Shown: one piece after another, positions 1 through 5,956 of the stretch | Layout: each line of letters opens with the position of its first letter | Position numbering within the stretch: position 1 is the first letter of the stretch | Source of the DNA: Oribacterium sp. UBA4274 | Lineage (GTDB): Bacteria; Bacillota; Clostridia; Lachnospirales; Lachnospiraceae | DNA length: 13,597 nt | NCBI GenBank assembly: GCA_002396005.1 | Contig: DGVW01000013.1 | Coordinates: forward strand, 1-13,597 | Direction: 5' to 3' | Translations under genes and position numbers: made by a program | The notes under the pieces: model-generated | Told to the model about the DNA's origin: nothing | The model's input: the letters and a program-made list of their open reading frames with translations, nothing else | Databases searched by the model: none

Positions 1-254
1 GATGCTACTGCAAGAGCTGCACTTCCGCCCTCAAGAGCAGCTATCCTCTTTTCAAATACATCCTGAGTGGAGTTTGTGAGTCTGCCGTAGATATTACCGG
101 CATCCGCAAGTCCGAATCTGTCTGCCGCATGCTGGCTGTTTCTGAACACATAGGATGTTGTCTGGTAAATAGGTACCGCTCTTGAATCTGTAGCCGGATC
201 CGGCTGCTCCTGTCCTACGTGTAACTGAAGTGTCTCAAATCTGTACTTGCTCAT
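1..254 (-). CDS. metY: O-acetylhomoserine sulfhydrylase, N-terminal part (runs off left edge)
   Basis: Partial gene: 84 full codons are visible, starting MSKYRFETLQLHVGQEQPDP. The family is the PLP-dependent Cys/Met metabolism fold; the enzyme condenses O-acetylhomoserine with sulfide to make homocysteine in the cytoplasm. Visible family marks are the opening FETLQLHVGQ, the AVPIYQTTSYVF block (residues 26-37) and NIYGRLTNST (54-63), where Tyr56 and Arg58 contact the PLP phosphate of the neighbouring subunit, then the ALEGGSAALAVAS block. The start is well set by GTAGGAGGT at about 262-270. The catalytic lysine lies outside the window, so integrity cannot be judged. The 5' side is separated from the next intact gene by decayed sequence, so it is probably transcribed alone. 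I see no SAM riboswitch or T-box in its leader. An O-acetylserine sulfhydrylase of the same subfamily is the main alternative. Confidence 0.87.
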   Translation of the reverse strand, partial: MSKYRFETLQLHVGQEQPDPATDSRAVPIYQTTSYVFRNSQHAADRFGLADAGNIYGRLTNSTQDVFEKRIAALEGGSAALAVA

Positions 255-317
255 AACTGTAACCTCCTACTATAAACGCATGTTTTTGCCGTTTATCTCT
301 GACATACAACTCCAGAT

Positions 318-456
318 CTAATCGGCTCCGTTATTAGACATTTGCAATATCATCTCATCATGTTTCTGAGTAATGTCTCTCTGTTTTTTGATATAACGAT
401 AATAGCCTGAAGGAGGCAGCTATACATAATTCTTTTATTTTATAGTCATTTATAGA
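318..456 (-). pseudogene. Probable IS3-like transposase OrfB remnant
   Basis: Reading the minus strand from 456 gives SINDYKIKELCIA. After a one-base frame change near 418-420 it continues as LPPSGYYRYIKKQRDI and runs to a stop at 318-320. The pattern K-x-L-C-x-A followed by SGYYRY resembles the start of IS3-family OrfB transposases, in which a LC-x-x-LGVSRSGYY-type block precedes the DDE domain. No DDE catalytic region, partner OrfA or terminal inverted repeats were found, so this would be a dead scrap. It sits directly between metY and a broken binding-protein gene, fitting a site where recombination deleted genes. The assignment rests on a short motif and could be chance. Confidence 0.35.
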
Positions 457-803
457 CTGTATCTATATCTTGGGCAAATATATTACCATATTGTAAAGAT
501 GAAACCCGTTTTGCATTTGCTGTCCGCGCAAAATTAAGGATGAAAGAGCCTGTACTGCAACCGGTAATGTCTTGACCTTTCCATTGTGACCAAGCATACG
601 GAATCATTCCGCACTTAAAGTTACCGGCTGCCTCGTAAGCATCCTTGTCATCGCCTGTCATAGTCGCGCCGATCCAAGATCCTTGATTTACAAATGCATA
701 CTTTCCCGGACGCAAAGTTGAGGATCTGCTGATCATAGGTTCCTGAAACGAGAAGTGCCTTATCTGAATACTGATTGAAAAGTTCTACCATATTAACTAT
801 CAG
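446..803 (-). pseudogene. Truncated, frameshifted sugar ABC substrate-binding protein remnant
   Basis: Immediately after the stop region of the neighbouring glucosidase gene the minus strand reads NMVELFNQYSDKALLVSG then TYDQQILNFASGK. The reading frame is lost at GGGAAAG (about 702-708) and resumes one base shifted as GKYAFVNQGSWIGATM, then TGDDKDAYEAAGNFKCGMIP. This is the central part of extracellular solute-binding proteins of carbohydrate ABC importers; FASGKYAFVNQGSW matches the usual 'F-x-x-GKAAF-x-x-QGxW' block. There is no signal peptide, lipobox, N-terminal lobe or recognisable C-terminal lobe. The last 35 or so codons before the stop at 446-448 do not look like this family and may come from the adjacent insertion-sequence scrap. 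The likely history is loss of a glycan importer that once accompanied the glucosidase. A sequencing slip could explain the frameshift but not the missing ends. Confidence 0.7.
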
Positions 804-2464
804 ACTTCCCACACTGCTGCAAACCAAGGTGCAAGCTTCATTTCTTCACATAGTTCTGCGCCACCACAGTTTGAAATCAAAAGAGCATTAGCCTTCTTGA
901 AAGCATCGTTGTGATAATGTATCTCACGGTCACTCAGATTACAGAGCACATACAGCTTTCTGCCTTCAAGTTCTCTTTCGTAGGCAAATATCTCACTGCT
1001 GTCTTCATCCAAAAGCCTGTAAGTTCCGTAAACTATGAGGTCTGACCACTCACTGTTTCGTCTCAGAGAAACAAGCTTTTTGTAGTAGTTAAATACTGAA
1101 TTCTGATCCTTAAGTTCCGCCTCAGCATTTATCTCTTTATAGTTAGGATTCACCATGATCCATGGGGTTCCGGTGGTGAAGCCGGCATTAGCACTTGCAT
1201 CCCACTGCATCGGAGTTCTTGCATTGTCCCTTCCTTTGGCCTCAATTCCTGCCATCATGTCATCAGGAGTCATCCTGCCACTATCTACAAACTCATGATA
1301 GGCATTTATCTCCTCAATATCTCTCAGGTTCTCAAGACATCCGAACTTACAGTTTGTCATCCCCAGTTCCTCACCCTGATATATGTACGGAGTTCCCTTC
1401 ATGAAATGAAGCATAGTAGCTATGGCTTTGGCTGAAAGCGGTGAATCATCTCCAAGCCTTGAAACTATTCTCGGCTGATCATGGTTATCGAGGAACAATG
1501 AGTTCCATGCTTTACCCTCAAGCTCTGTCTGCCACTTACTGAGATTTTTCTTTAATTCACGAAGATCATATCTTCTGGTAGTCCACTTTCCATGCTCATC
1601 ATAATCAAGATCTACATGCTCGAACTGAAATACCATATTAAGTTCTGAACCATCCAGGGCTGCATACTTCTGAGCCTCATCGATATTTACTCCGGCACAC
1701 TCTCCGACTGTCATGATGTCATATTTTGAAAGAACTTTTCTGTTCATCTCCCTGAGATACTCATGCACATGTGGGCCGTTTGTAGTATTCTCAAGTCCGC
1801 CGTATCCGGTGTTAGCATTGACCTGACCATCCGGAAGACCTGCAGCTTTGGAGATCATGGATATAACATCCATTCTGAAGCCGTCGATGCCTCTGTCACA
1901 CCACCAGGTCATCATCTTGAAAACTTCATCTCTGACTCTCGGATTATCCCAATTTAGATCCGGCTGTTTTTTCGAGAAACAGTGAAGGTAATACATCTCT
2001 GTTTTTTCGTCGTACTCCCATGCCGAACCGGAGAAACTGCTGCCCCAGTTGTTCGGAACCTTGCCATCCTTGCCCTCACGCCAGATATAAAAATCTCTTT
2101 TGTCATTATCTTTCGAAGATCTGCTTTCTATAAACCACTTATGCTCATCGGAAGTGTGATTAACTACCAGATCCATAACTATCTTAATGCCCAGCTCATG
2201 TGCTCTTTTCAGTAGAATGTCAAAATCCTCAAGAGTTCCGAACTCATCCATGATGTCCTGATAATCTGAGATATCATATCCGTTGTCATCATTAGGTGAC
2301 TTGTATACCGGACTCAGCCAGATAACATTGATTCCAAGTTCATGAAGATAATCAAGCTTACTTGTGATTCCTTTCAGATCCCCGATTCCATCTCCATCCG
2401 AATCACAAAAGGATCTGGGATAAATCTGATATACAACGCTTTCCTTCCACCACTTTTTTTCCAT
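800..2464 (-). CDS. GH13_31 alpha-glucosidase, probable oligo-1,6-glucosidase
   Basis: A 554-residue cytoplasmic glycoside hydrolase expected to release glucose from the non-reducing end of short alpha-glucans. Visible: the N-terminal calcium-type loop DSDGDGIGD (21-29), conserved region I DLVVNH (98-103), the subfamily mark QPDLNW (167-172), nucleophile Asp199 in GFRMDV, acid/base Glu255 in VGECAG, and transition-state Asp329 in FLDNHDQPR. The triad positions match, as I recall, those of Bacillus cereus oligo-1,6-glucosidase. Val200 after the nucleophile is the residue linked to alpha-1,6 (isomaltose, panose, dextrin branch) preference in this subfamily. The C-terminal beta domain is complete and length is normal. 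The start has GGAGG five bases upstream. No signal peptide is present, so the substrate must be imported. Its stop abuts a broken binding-protein gene. LacI-type operators lie in its promoter region. Dextran glucosidase (DexB) is a close alternative. Confidence 0.93.
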   Translation of the reverse strand: MEKKWWKESVVYQIYPRSFCDSDGDGIGDLKGITSKLDYLHELGINVIWLSPVYKSPNDDNGYDISDYQDIMDEFGTLEDFDILLKRAHELGIKIVMDLVVNHTSDEHKWFIESRSSKDNDKRDFYIWREGKDGKVPNNWGSSFSGSAWEYDEKTEMYYLHCFSKKQPDLNWDNPRVRDEVFKMMTWWCDRGIDGFRMDVISMISKAAGLPDGQVNANTGYGGLENTTNGPHVHEYLREMNRKVLSKYDIMTVGECAGVNIDEAQKYAALDGSELNMVFQFEHVDLDYDEHGKWTTRRYDLRELKKNLSKWQTELEGKAWNSLFLDNHDQPRIVSRLGDDSPLSAKAIATMLHFMKGTPYIYQGEELGMTNCKFGCLENLRDIEEINAYHEFVDSGRMTPDDMMAGIEAKGRDNARTPMQWDASANAGFTTGTPWIMVNPNYKEINAEAELKDQNSVFNYYKKLVSLRRNSEWSDLIVYGTYRLLDEDSSEIFAYERELEGRKLYVLCNLSDREIHYHNDAFKKANALLISNCGGAELCEEMKLAPWFAAVWEV

Positions 2465-2515
2465 ATATCCTCCACTACTTAGACCGCCATCTATTAATAC
2501 CTGCTCACGTACATG

Positions 2516-2593
2516 GTTATACCGAACAAGTTTTGACGGTTAATCGAATAACTTTTGTGAAATTAAATTAACCCAAATCAAGGCACGTGTCAA
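2516..2593 (-). promoter_or_regulatory. Candidate promoter region of the first glucosidase gene
   Basis: Two overlapping possibilities are visible on the minus strand. One has a perfect -35 TTGACA (2593-2588) with a weak TAATTT (2570-2565) at 17-base spacing. The other has TTAACC (2543-2538) with a good -10 TATAAC (2521-2516) at 16-base spacing. The palindrome at 2539-2552 would lie just downstream of the first start point or over the -35 of the second, so either arrangement allows LacI-type repression. Which one is used cannot be decided from sequence. Confidence 0.45.
2539..2552. promoter_or_regulatory. LacI-family operator candidate (O2)
   Basis: GTTAATCGAATAAC is a near-perfect 14-bp palindrome with central CG, differing from perfect symmetry only at positions 5 and 10. 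It shares GTTA...TAAC ends and even symmetry with the sites at 2596-2609 and 3821-3834. Its position inside the first glucosidase promoter region suits repression. Confidence 0.55.
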
Positions 2594-2595
2594 AG

Positions 2596-2609
2596 GTTAT
2601 GCACATAAC
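2596..2609. promoter_or_regulatory. LacI-family operator candidate (O1)
   Basis: GTTATGCACATAAC has perfect 6-bp arms around a central CA. It lies just upstream of the TTGACA hexamer of the first glucosidase gene and 57 bp centre to centre from the site at 2539-2552. The arms are nearly the same as the palindrome over the repressor's own -10 box, so the neighbouring LacI-family protein is the obvious ligand. Confidence 0.6.
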
Positions 2610-2734
2610 TATCATTTAGTCTTTGTTTTTATGGATTTAAATTGTAAATATTGTACAAATACAGCCGTTTAAGGAGATGACTGACTCTTCCATTTTTTAT
2701 TTGATTTTTCATTATTCTAAAGTTGGTGCTTTGG

Positions 2735-2751
2735 GGTTATGAGACATAACC
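2735..2751. repeat. 17-bp inverted repeat with operator-like arms after the lacI stop
   Basis: GGTTATGAGACATAACC is a perfect 7-bp inverted repeat around AGA. The arms GTTATG/CATAAC equal those of the operator at 2596-2609, but the spacer is three bases rather than two, so symmetry is odd instead of even. It begins one base beyond the repressor stop codon. It could be an auxiliary operator. Read as RNA it makes a short stem without a U tail, so it is not a convincing terminator. Confidence 0.45.
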
Positions 2752-2752
2752 T

Positions 2753-3760
2753 CTATATTTCACGGCACGACTTTCTGACCACAAGTTCAACCGGCAGCTT
2801 AACATTGTGCTTTACTGTTTTACCGGAAAGCATCCTCATCATACTGTTCACTGCTATAACTGCCTTCTCCTCTACATTCTGCCTGATGGTAGTGAGCTCC
2901 GGATTGGAATAACTTGAATAGGCAATATCATCATACCCTGCTACCGATATATCATCCGGCACTCTCATGCCATTTTGGTATAAATGATTTATAAGCTGAA
3001 GCGCATAATTATCCGAAACACAGAAAACCGCAGAATGTTTTTTTATTTCAGGAAATACCCTGTTAAGTCCATCCTGAAACTTCTCTTTGTTGATGTCGAT
3101 TATGTAATGGCAATCCTCATTGAGGACTATTCCCCTCTCCATATAAGCCTGACGGAATCCTCTCCATCTGTGGCGGTTTACTTCAAGGTCACTGTCGTCA
3201 AGCATGGCAACATTTTTATGCCCAAGGCTCAGGAAATACTGCCCCATGATGTATCCGCCATTAAAATCATCTATGAAAATCTGCACAAGCTTGTCATATT
3301 CATAAACATAAGATGCATCGATAGTAACCACCGGTTTCAAGAACTGACTGCTGACCTCTATCATCATGTTCTTCAGTTGGTTGCAAAGTATAAGTCCATC
3401 CAGGTTCCACCTCCTTGCATCCCTTATGATCACATCCACCGACTGATCCAACAGCACCAATATGTACTTGTCATTTTTTCTGAATTCTTTTTCCAGATAT
3501 GAAAAGAGGACTCCAAAGTAAGGATCCGCCATGATATTTTTGTTTTCGCCATGATTCATGACGGCAATACCTATAAGTCCGGAGCTTTTACTCACAAGTG
3601 ATAGCGCAGACTGATTGGATATATATCCGGATTCAGATATAGCTGCTTCAATCTTTTCTCTGACTTCTTTTGAAACCTTTCCTGTTTTTCCATGTATAAC
3701 ATATGACACTGTTGCTGTGCTGACCCCACATATCTCAGCAATATCTTTTATTCTGATCAT
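2753..3760 (-). CDS. LacI/GalR-family transcriptional repressor
   Basis: A 335-residue DNA-binding regulator of normal family length. Residues 3-22 form the LacI helix-turn-helix (IKDIAEICGVSTATVSYVI). A hinge segment around YISNQSALSLVSK (46-58) keeps the Ala52 and Leu55 that pack into the minor groove, although the usual Arg after Ala is Leu53. The periplasmic-binding-type sensor core starts at GLIGIAV (61-67) and contains the family block SVAGYDDIAYSSYSNPELTT near residues 273-292. The ligand is probably a malto- or isomalto-oligosaccharide or glucose, inferred from the flanking glucosidases. The start at 3760 has GAGGGGAG upstream. A strong promoter with an operator on its -10 box implies autoregulation. 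It lies between two glucosidase genes that carry similar leader palindromes, so it is most likely their local repressor. Confidence 0.93.
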   Translation of the reverse strand: MIRIKDIAEICGVSTATVSYVIHGKTGKVSKEVREKIEAAISESGYISNQSALSLVSKSSGLIGIAVMNHGENKNIMADPYFGVLFSYLEKEFRKNDKYILVLLDQSVDVIIRDARRWNLDGLILCNQLKNMMIEVSSQFLKPVVTIDASYVYEYDKLVQIFIDDFNGGYIMGQYFLSLGHKNVAMLDDSDLEVNRHRWRGFRQAYMERGIVLNEDCHYIIDINKEKFQDGLNRVFPEIKKHSAVFCVSDNYALQLINHLYQNGMRVPDDISVAGYDDIAYSSYSNPELTTIRQNVEEKAVIAVNSMMRMLSGKTVKHNVKLPVELVVRKSCREI

Positions 3761-3820
3761 CTCTATACTCCCCTCTATAAGTGCATGTTTTTAACTGTTT
3801 AATTACTACTAACAGATGCA

Positions 3821-3849
3821 GTTATACGCATAACCTATTTACCTGTCAA
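3821..3849 (-). promoter_or_regulatory. lacI promoter with overlapping operator
   Basis: On the minus strand TTGACA (3849-3844), a 17-base spacer and TATAAC (3826-3821) form a near-consensus sigma-A promoter for the repressor gene. The palindrome GTTATACGCATAAC (3821-3834) covers the -10 hexamer, so the repressor would block its own promoter. The same site lies about 120 bp upstream of the divergent second glucosidase gene and could control both directions. Confidence 0.7.
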
Positions 3850-3916
3850 TATATCTATGCTAACTTTTTTACAGACGAAATGCCTTTCGCGAAGGTTGCG
3901 CCGAACACTAATAATA

Positions 3917-3941
3917 GTAGACCGGATCTGAATCGGTCTAC
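3917..3941 (+). other. Leader stem-loop just before the second glucosidase ribosome binding site
   Basis: GTAGACCG (3917-3924) and CGGTCTAC (3934-3941) form a perfect 8-bp stem with a nine-base loop. It ends five bases before GGAGG (3946-3950). It could tune ribosome access or protect the 5' end. The right arm CGGTCTA also appears in the leader of the first glucosidase gene (around 2479-2486 on the minus strand), where the left arm is absent, so shared ancestry of the leaders is as likely as a conserved structure. Confidence 0.45.
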
Positions 3942-3955
3942 ATATGGAGGCTCAA

Positions 3956-5635
3956 ATGAAAAAGAAATGGTGGCACAAAAAGATTGCCTATCAGATATAT
4001 CCAAAAAGTTTTAAAGATTCTAATGGAGATGGAATAGGTGATATCAGGGGAATAATTGAAAAACTTGATTACCTTCAGGAGCTTGGTATAGATCTTCTGT
4101 GGCTGTCGCCTATCTATAGCTCTCCTCTGGCCGATCAGGGATATGATATTTCTGATTACTACAACATTGACCCAAGATTCGGTACTCTTGACGACTTACA
4201 GGAATTGATTGAAGAAGGTAAAAAGAGAAACATTGGCATAGTTATGGATCTGGTTGTCAATCACTGTTCCGATGAACACGAGTGGTTCAAGAAGGCCATT
4301 GCAGATCCTGACGGACCTTACGGAAAGTTTTTCTATATTGAGAACTACAAGAAAGGTGATAAGCTGCCTTGTAACTGGCGCAGTTATTTCGGTGGGTCCT
4401 GCTGGGATTTCCTTCCGGGACATGATGATAAAATTTACCTTCACGTTTTCCACAAGAAACAACCGGATTTAAACTGGGAAAATCCTCTCCTCAGAAAAGA
4501 AATCTATCATATGATCAACTGGTGGTTGGACAAAGGAATAGCCGGATTCAGAATTGACGCTATCATCAATATAAAGAAAAAGCTGCCATTTCAGGACTAT
4601 CCTGCCGACAGAAGTGACGGTCTCACCTGCATTGACAATATGCTCAAGGAAGCAACCGGTATAGGTGAATTCTTAAATGAAATGGCTGATGAATGTTTCA
4701 GAAAATACGATGCTTTCACTGTTGGCGAAGTTTTTAATGAAAAGGATGACGAGCTTCCGCTCTTTATTGGAGAACACGGTTACTTCTCAACTATGTTCGA
4801 TTTTTCAACAACATTTATAGATGAAACCCCGGTTTCAACTGTAGAACCTGTAGCGGATCTTGCCGAAAAGTATAAAAAGGCAGCATTTGCCTCCCACAAG
4901 CGCGTGGAAGGTATAGGTCTTTTGTCCAACATCATCGAAAATCACGATGAACCAAGAGGTGTTTCCAGATATATAAAGCCGGAAGACCTTTCTGACAAGA
5001 GCAAAAAAATGCTTGCAGGAATATACTTCATGATGCCGGGCATACCTTTTATCTATCAGGGACAGGAAATCGGCATGGAAAATCTTTCTGAAGTAAAGAG
5101 CCTTGCTGAGCTTGACGACTGCGCCAACCCACATGTCTATGAAAAAGCTCTCGAGGATGGACTATCTGAGGAAGAAGCTCTGAAGCTTCTCAGTTTAAAG
5201 TCAAGAGATAATGCCAGAACGCCATTCCAGTGGTCTGACAAACAGTATGCCGGATTCAGCCAATCCAAGCCTTGGCTTATGGTCAATCCGAAATATAAGG
5301 ACATCAACCTGGCAGCTCAGATAGGCGACCCTCACTCAGTATTTACTTTTTATAAACAGTTGATAGCTCTGAGAAAACATACTGACTATCTGAACACATT
5401 CGTTTACGGTGATTTTGTGCCATATCATGAAGAGCAGAAGAACTTACTGAGTTTTAAAAGAACGGGTGACAGGACTATCCTTATTGCTGCAAACTATCAG
5501 AAGGAGCCACAGATGCTTCAGCTTGACAGCACTATTAAGTCCATCCTGTTATCAAACCGTGATGAGATTGTATACGATGATAACACGATATATCTTGATG
5601 GTTATGACTTTGTTGTGGCGGAACTGGAAGCCTGA
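3956..5635 (+). CDS. GH13_31 alpha-glucosidase, probable alpha-1,4 specificity
   Basis: A 559-residue cytoplasmic glycoside hydrolase. I start it at the ATG at 3956 (MKKKWWHKKIAYQIYPKSF) because GGAGG at 3946-3950 sits at proper spacing and homologues begin there; the in-frame ATG at 3944 overlaps that ribosome binding site. Numbered from 3956: calcium-type loop DSNGDGIGD (21-29), region I DLVVNH (98-103), QPDLNW (169-174), nucleophile Asp201 in GFRIDA, acid/base Glu258 in VGEVF, and Asp331 in IIENHDEPR. Ala202 follows the nucleophile, where alpha-1,6-specific members carry Val; Ala is typical of alpha-1,4-acting members (maltose, maltodextrin). The enzyme is complete, with the C-terminal beta domain and no signal peptide. 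It is transcribed away from the LacI gene and shares its operator region. Trehalose-6-phosphate hydrolase is less likely. Confidence 0.93.
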   Translation: MKKKWWHKKIAYQIYPKSFKDSNGDGIGDIRGIIEKLDYLQELGIDLLWLSPIYSSPLADQGYDISDYYNIDPRFGTLDDLQELIEEGKKRNIGIVMDLVVNHCSDEHEWFKKAIADPDGPYGKFFYIENYKKGDKLPCNWRSYFGGSCWDFLPGHDDKIYLHVFHKKQPDLNWENPLLRKEIYHMINWWLDKGIAGFRIDAIINIKKKLPFQDYPADRSDGLTCIDNMLKEATGIGEFLNEMADECFRKYDAFTVGEVFNEKDDELPLFIGEHGYFSTMFDFSTTFIDETPVSTVEPVADLAEKYKKAAFASHKRVEGIGLLSNIIENHDEPRGVSRYIKPEDLSDKSKKMLAGIYFMMPGIPFIYQGQEIGMENLSEVKSLAELDDCANPHVYEKALEDGLSEEEALKLLSLKSRDNARTPFQWSDKQYAGFSQSKPWLMVNPKYKDINLAAQIGDPHSVFTFYKQLIALRKHTDYLNTFVYGDFVPYHEEQKNLLSFKRTGDRTILIAANYQKEPQMLQLDSTIKSILLSNRDEIVYDDNTIYLDGYDFVVAELEA

Positions 5636-5653
5636 GATATTGCCTTTACATAA

Positions 5654-5694
5654 ATCCCCCTGCGCACTTCCAAAATGGCATTACGCAGGGGGAT
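5654..5694. terminator. Long GC-rich stem-loop between convergent genes
   Basis: ATCCCCCTGCG (5654-5664) and CGCAGGGGGAT (5684-5694) form a perfect 11-bp stem with a 19-base loop, 19 bases after the second glucosidase stop. Its position fits transcription termination or 3'-end protection of that mRNA. A U tail is weak on both strands: on the plus strand the first T-rich run comes some 20 bases later. The stem also lies just beyond the stop of the small stub gene read on the minus strand. Confidence 0.5.
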
Positions 5695-5697
5695 GTC

Positions 5698-5805
5698 TTA
5701 TACTGGGTGTTTACTTTTTTCGATGATTTCATCTGCAATTTTTGCATCTATATATGCCTTACCTGCTATACCAGGAGTTCTTGTAAAAGGATCTATCTTT
5801 GTCAT
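5698..5805 (-). pseudogene. 35-codon stub resembling the N-terminus of a clostridial P-loop ATPase
   Basis: The minus strand encodes a 35-residue peptide starting MTKID, containing DPFTRTPGIAGKAYID and then AKIADEIIEKSKHPV before TAA. An AGAGGT ribosome binding site lies five bases before the ATG, so the start looks genuine. From memory, the opening 'NPFTxTPGIAGxAYIDxxIADEII' is the N-terminus of a family of clostridial AAA-type ATP-binding proteins, in which the Walker A motif follows some 25 residues later. Here it stops before any P-loop, so it is probably a truncated remnant. A free-standing small protein cannot be excluded. The surrounding 5806-5950 is very AT-rich and holds nothing else I recognise. 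Confidence 0.45.
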
Positions 5806-5956
5806 ATGTGACCTCTTTATGCTTTATATGACTGATTTATCATTATTTATGATTATTCATAATCTTTTATCATTTTTTATTATTCAATATATATTTTTAT
5901 CATCTCGCAGTTACTTATTCAAAAAATGCTAAATATACTCAAAAACATCTGCATAT

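Noticed and set aside
255..420. Possible SAM riboswitch or T-box before metY
   Set aside because: No SAM-I core, T-box or terminator/antiterminator pair could be found, and part of this stretch reads as a protein remnant.
402..423. Imperfect hairpin as terminator of the glucosidase transcript
   Set aside because: The AGCCT/AGGCAGCT pairing is short and interrupted, no U tail follows on the minus strand, and it coincides with a readable transposase-like segment.
2539..2552. Catabolite-control (cre) site
   Set aside because: The palindromes lack the TGNNANCGNTNNCA core; the recurring arms fit the local LacI regulator better.
2984..3502. A 172-codon plus-strand open frame inside the repressor gene
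   Set aside because: It is antisense to an intact LacI-family gene, has no ribosome binding site and no domain; codon shadow.
3944..3955. Upstream in-frame ATG for the second glucosidase
   Set aside because: It overlaps the GGAGG that serves the ATG at 3956, has no ribosome binding site of its own, and homologues begin with the later Met-Lys-Lys segment.
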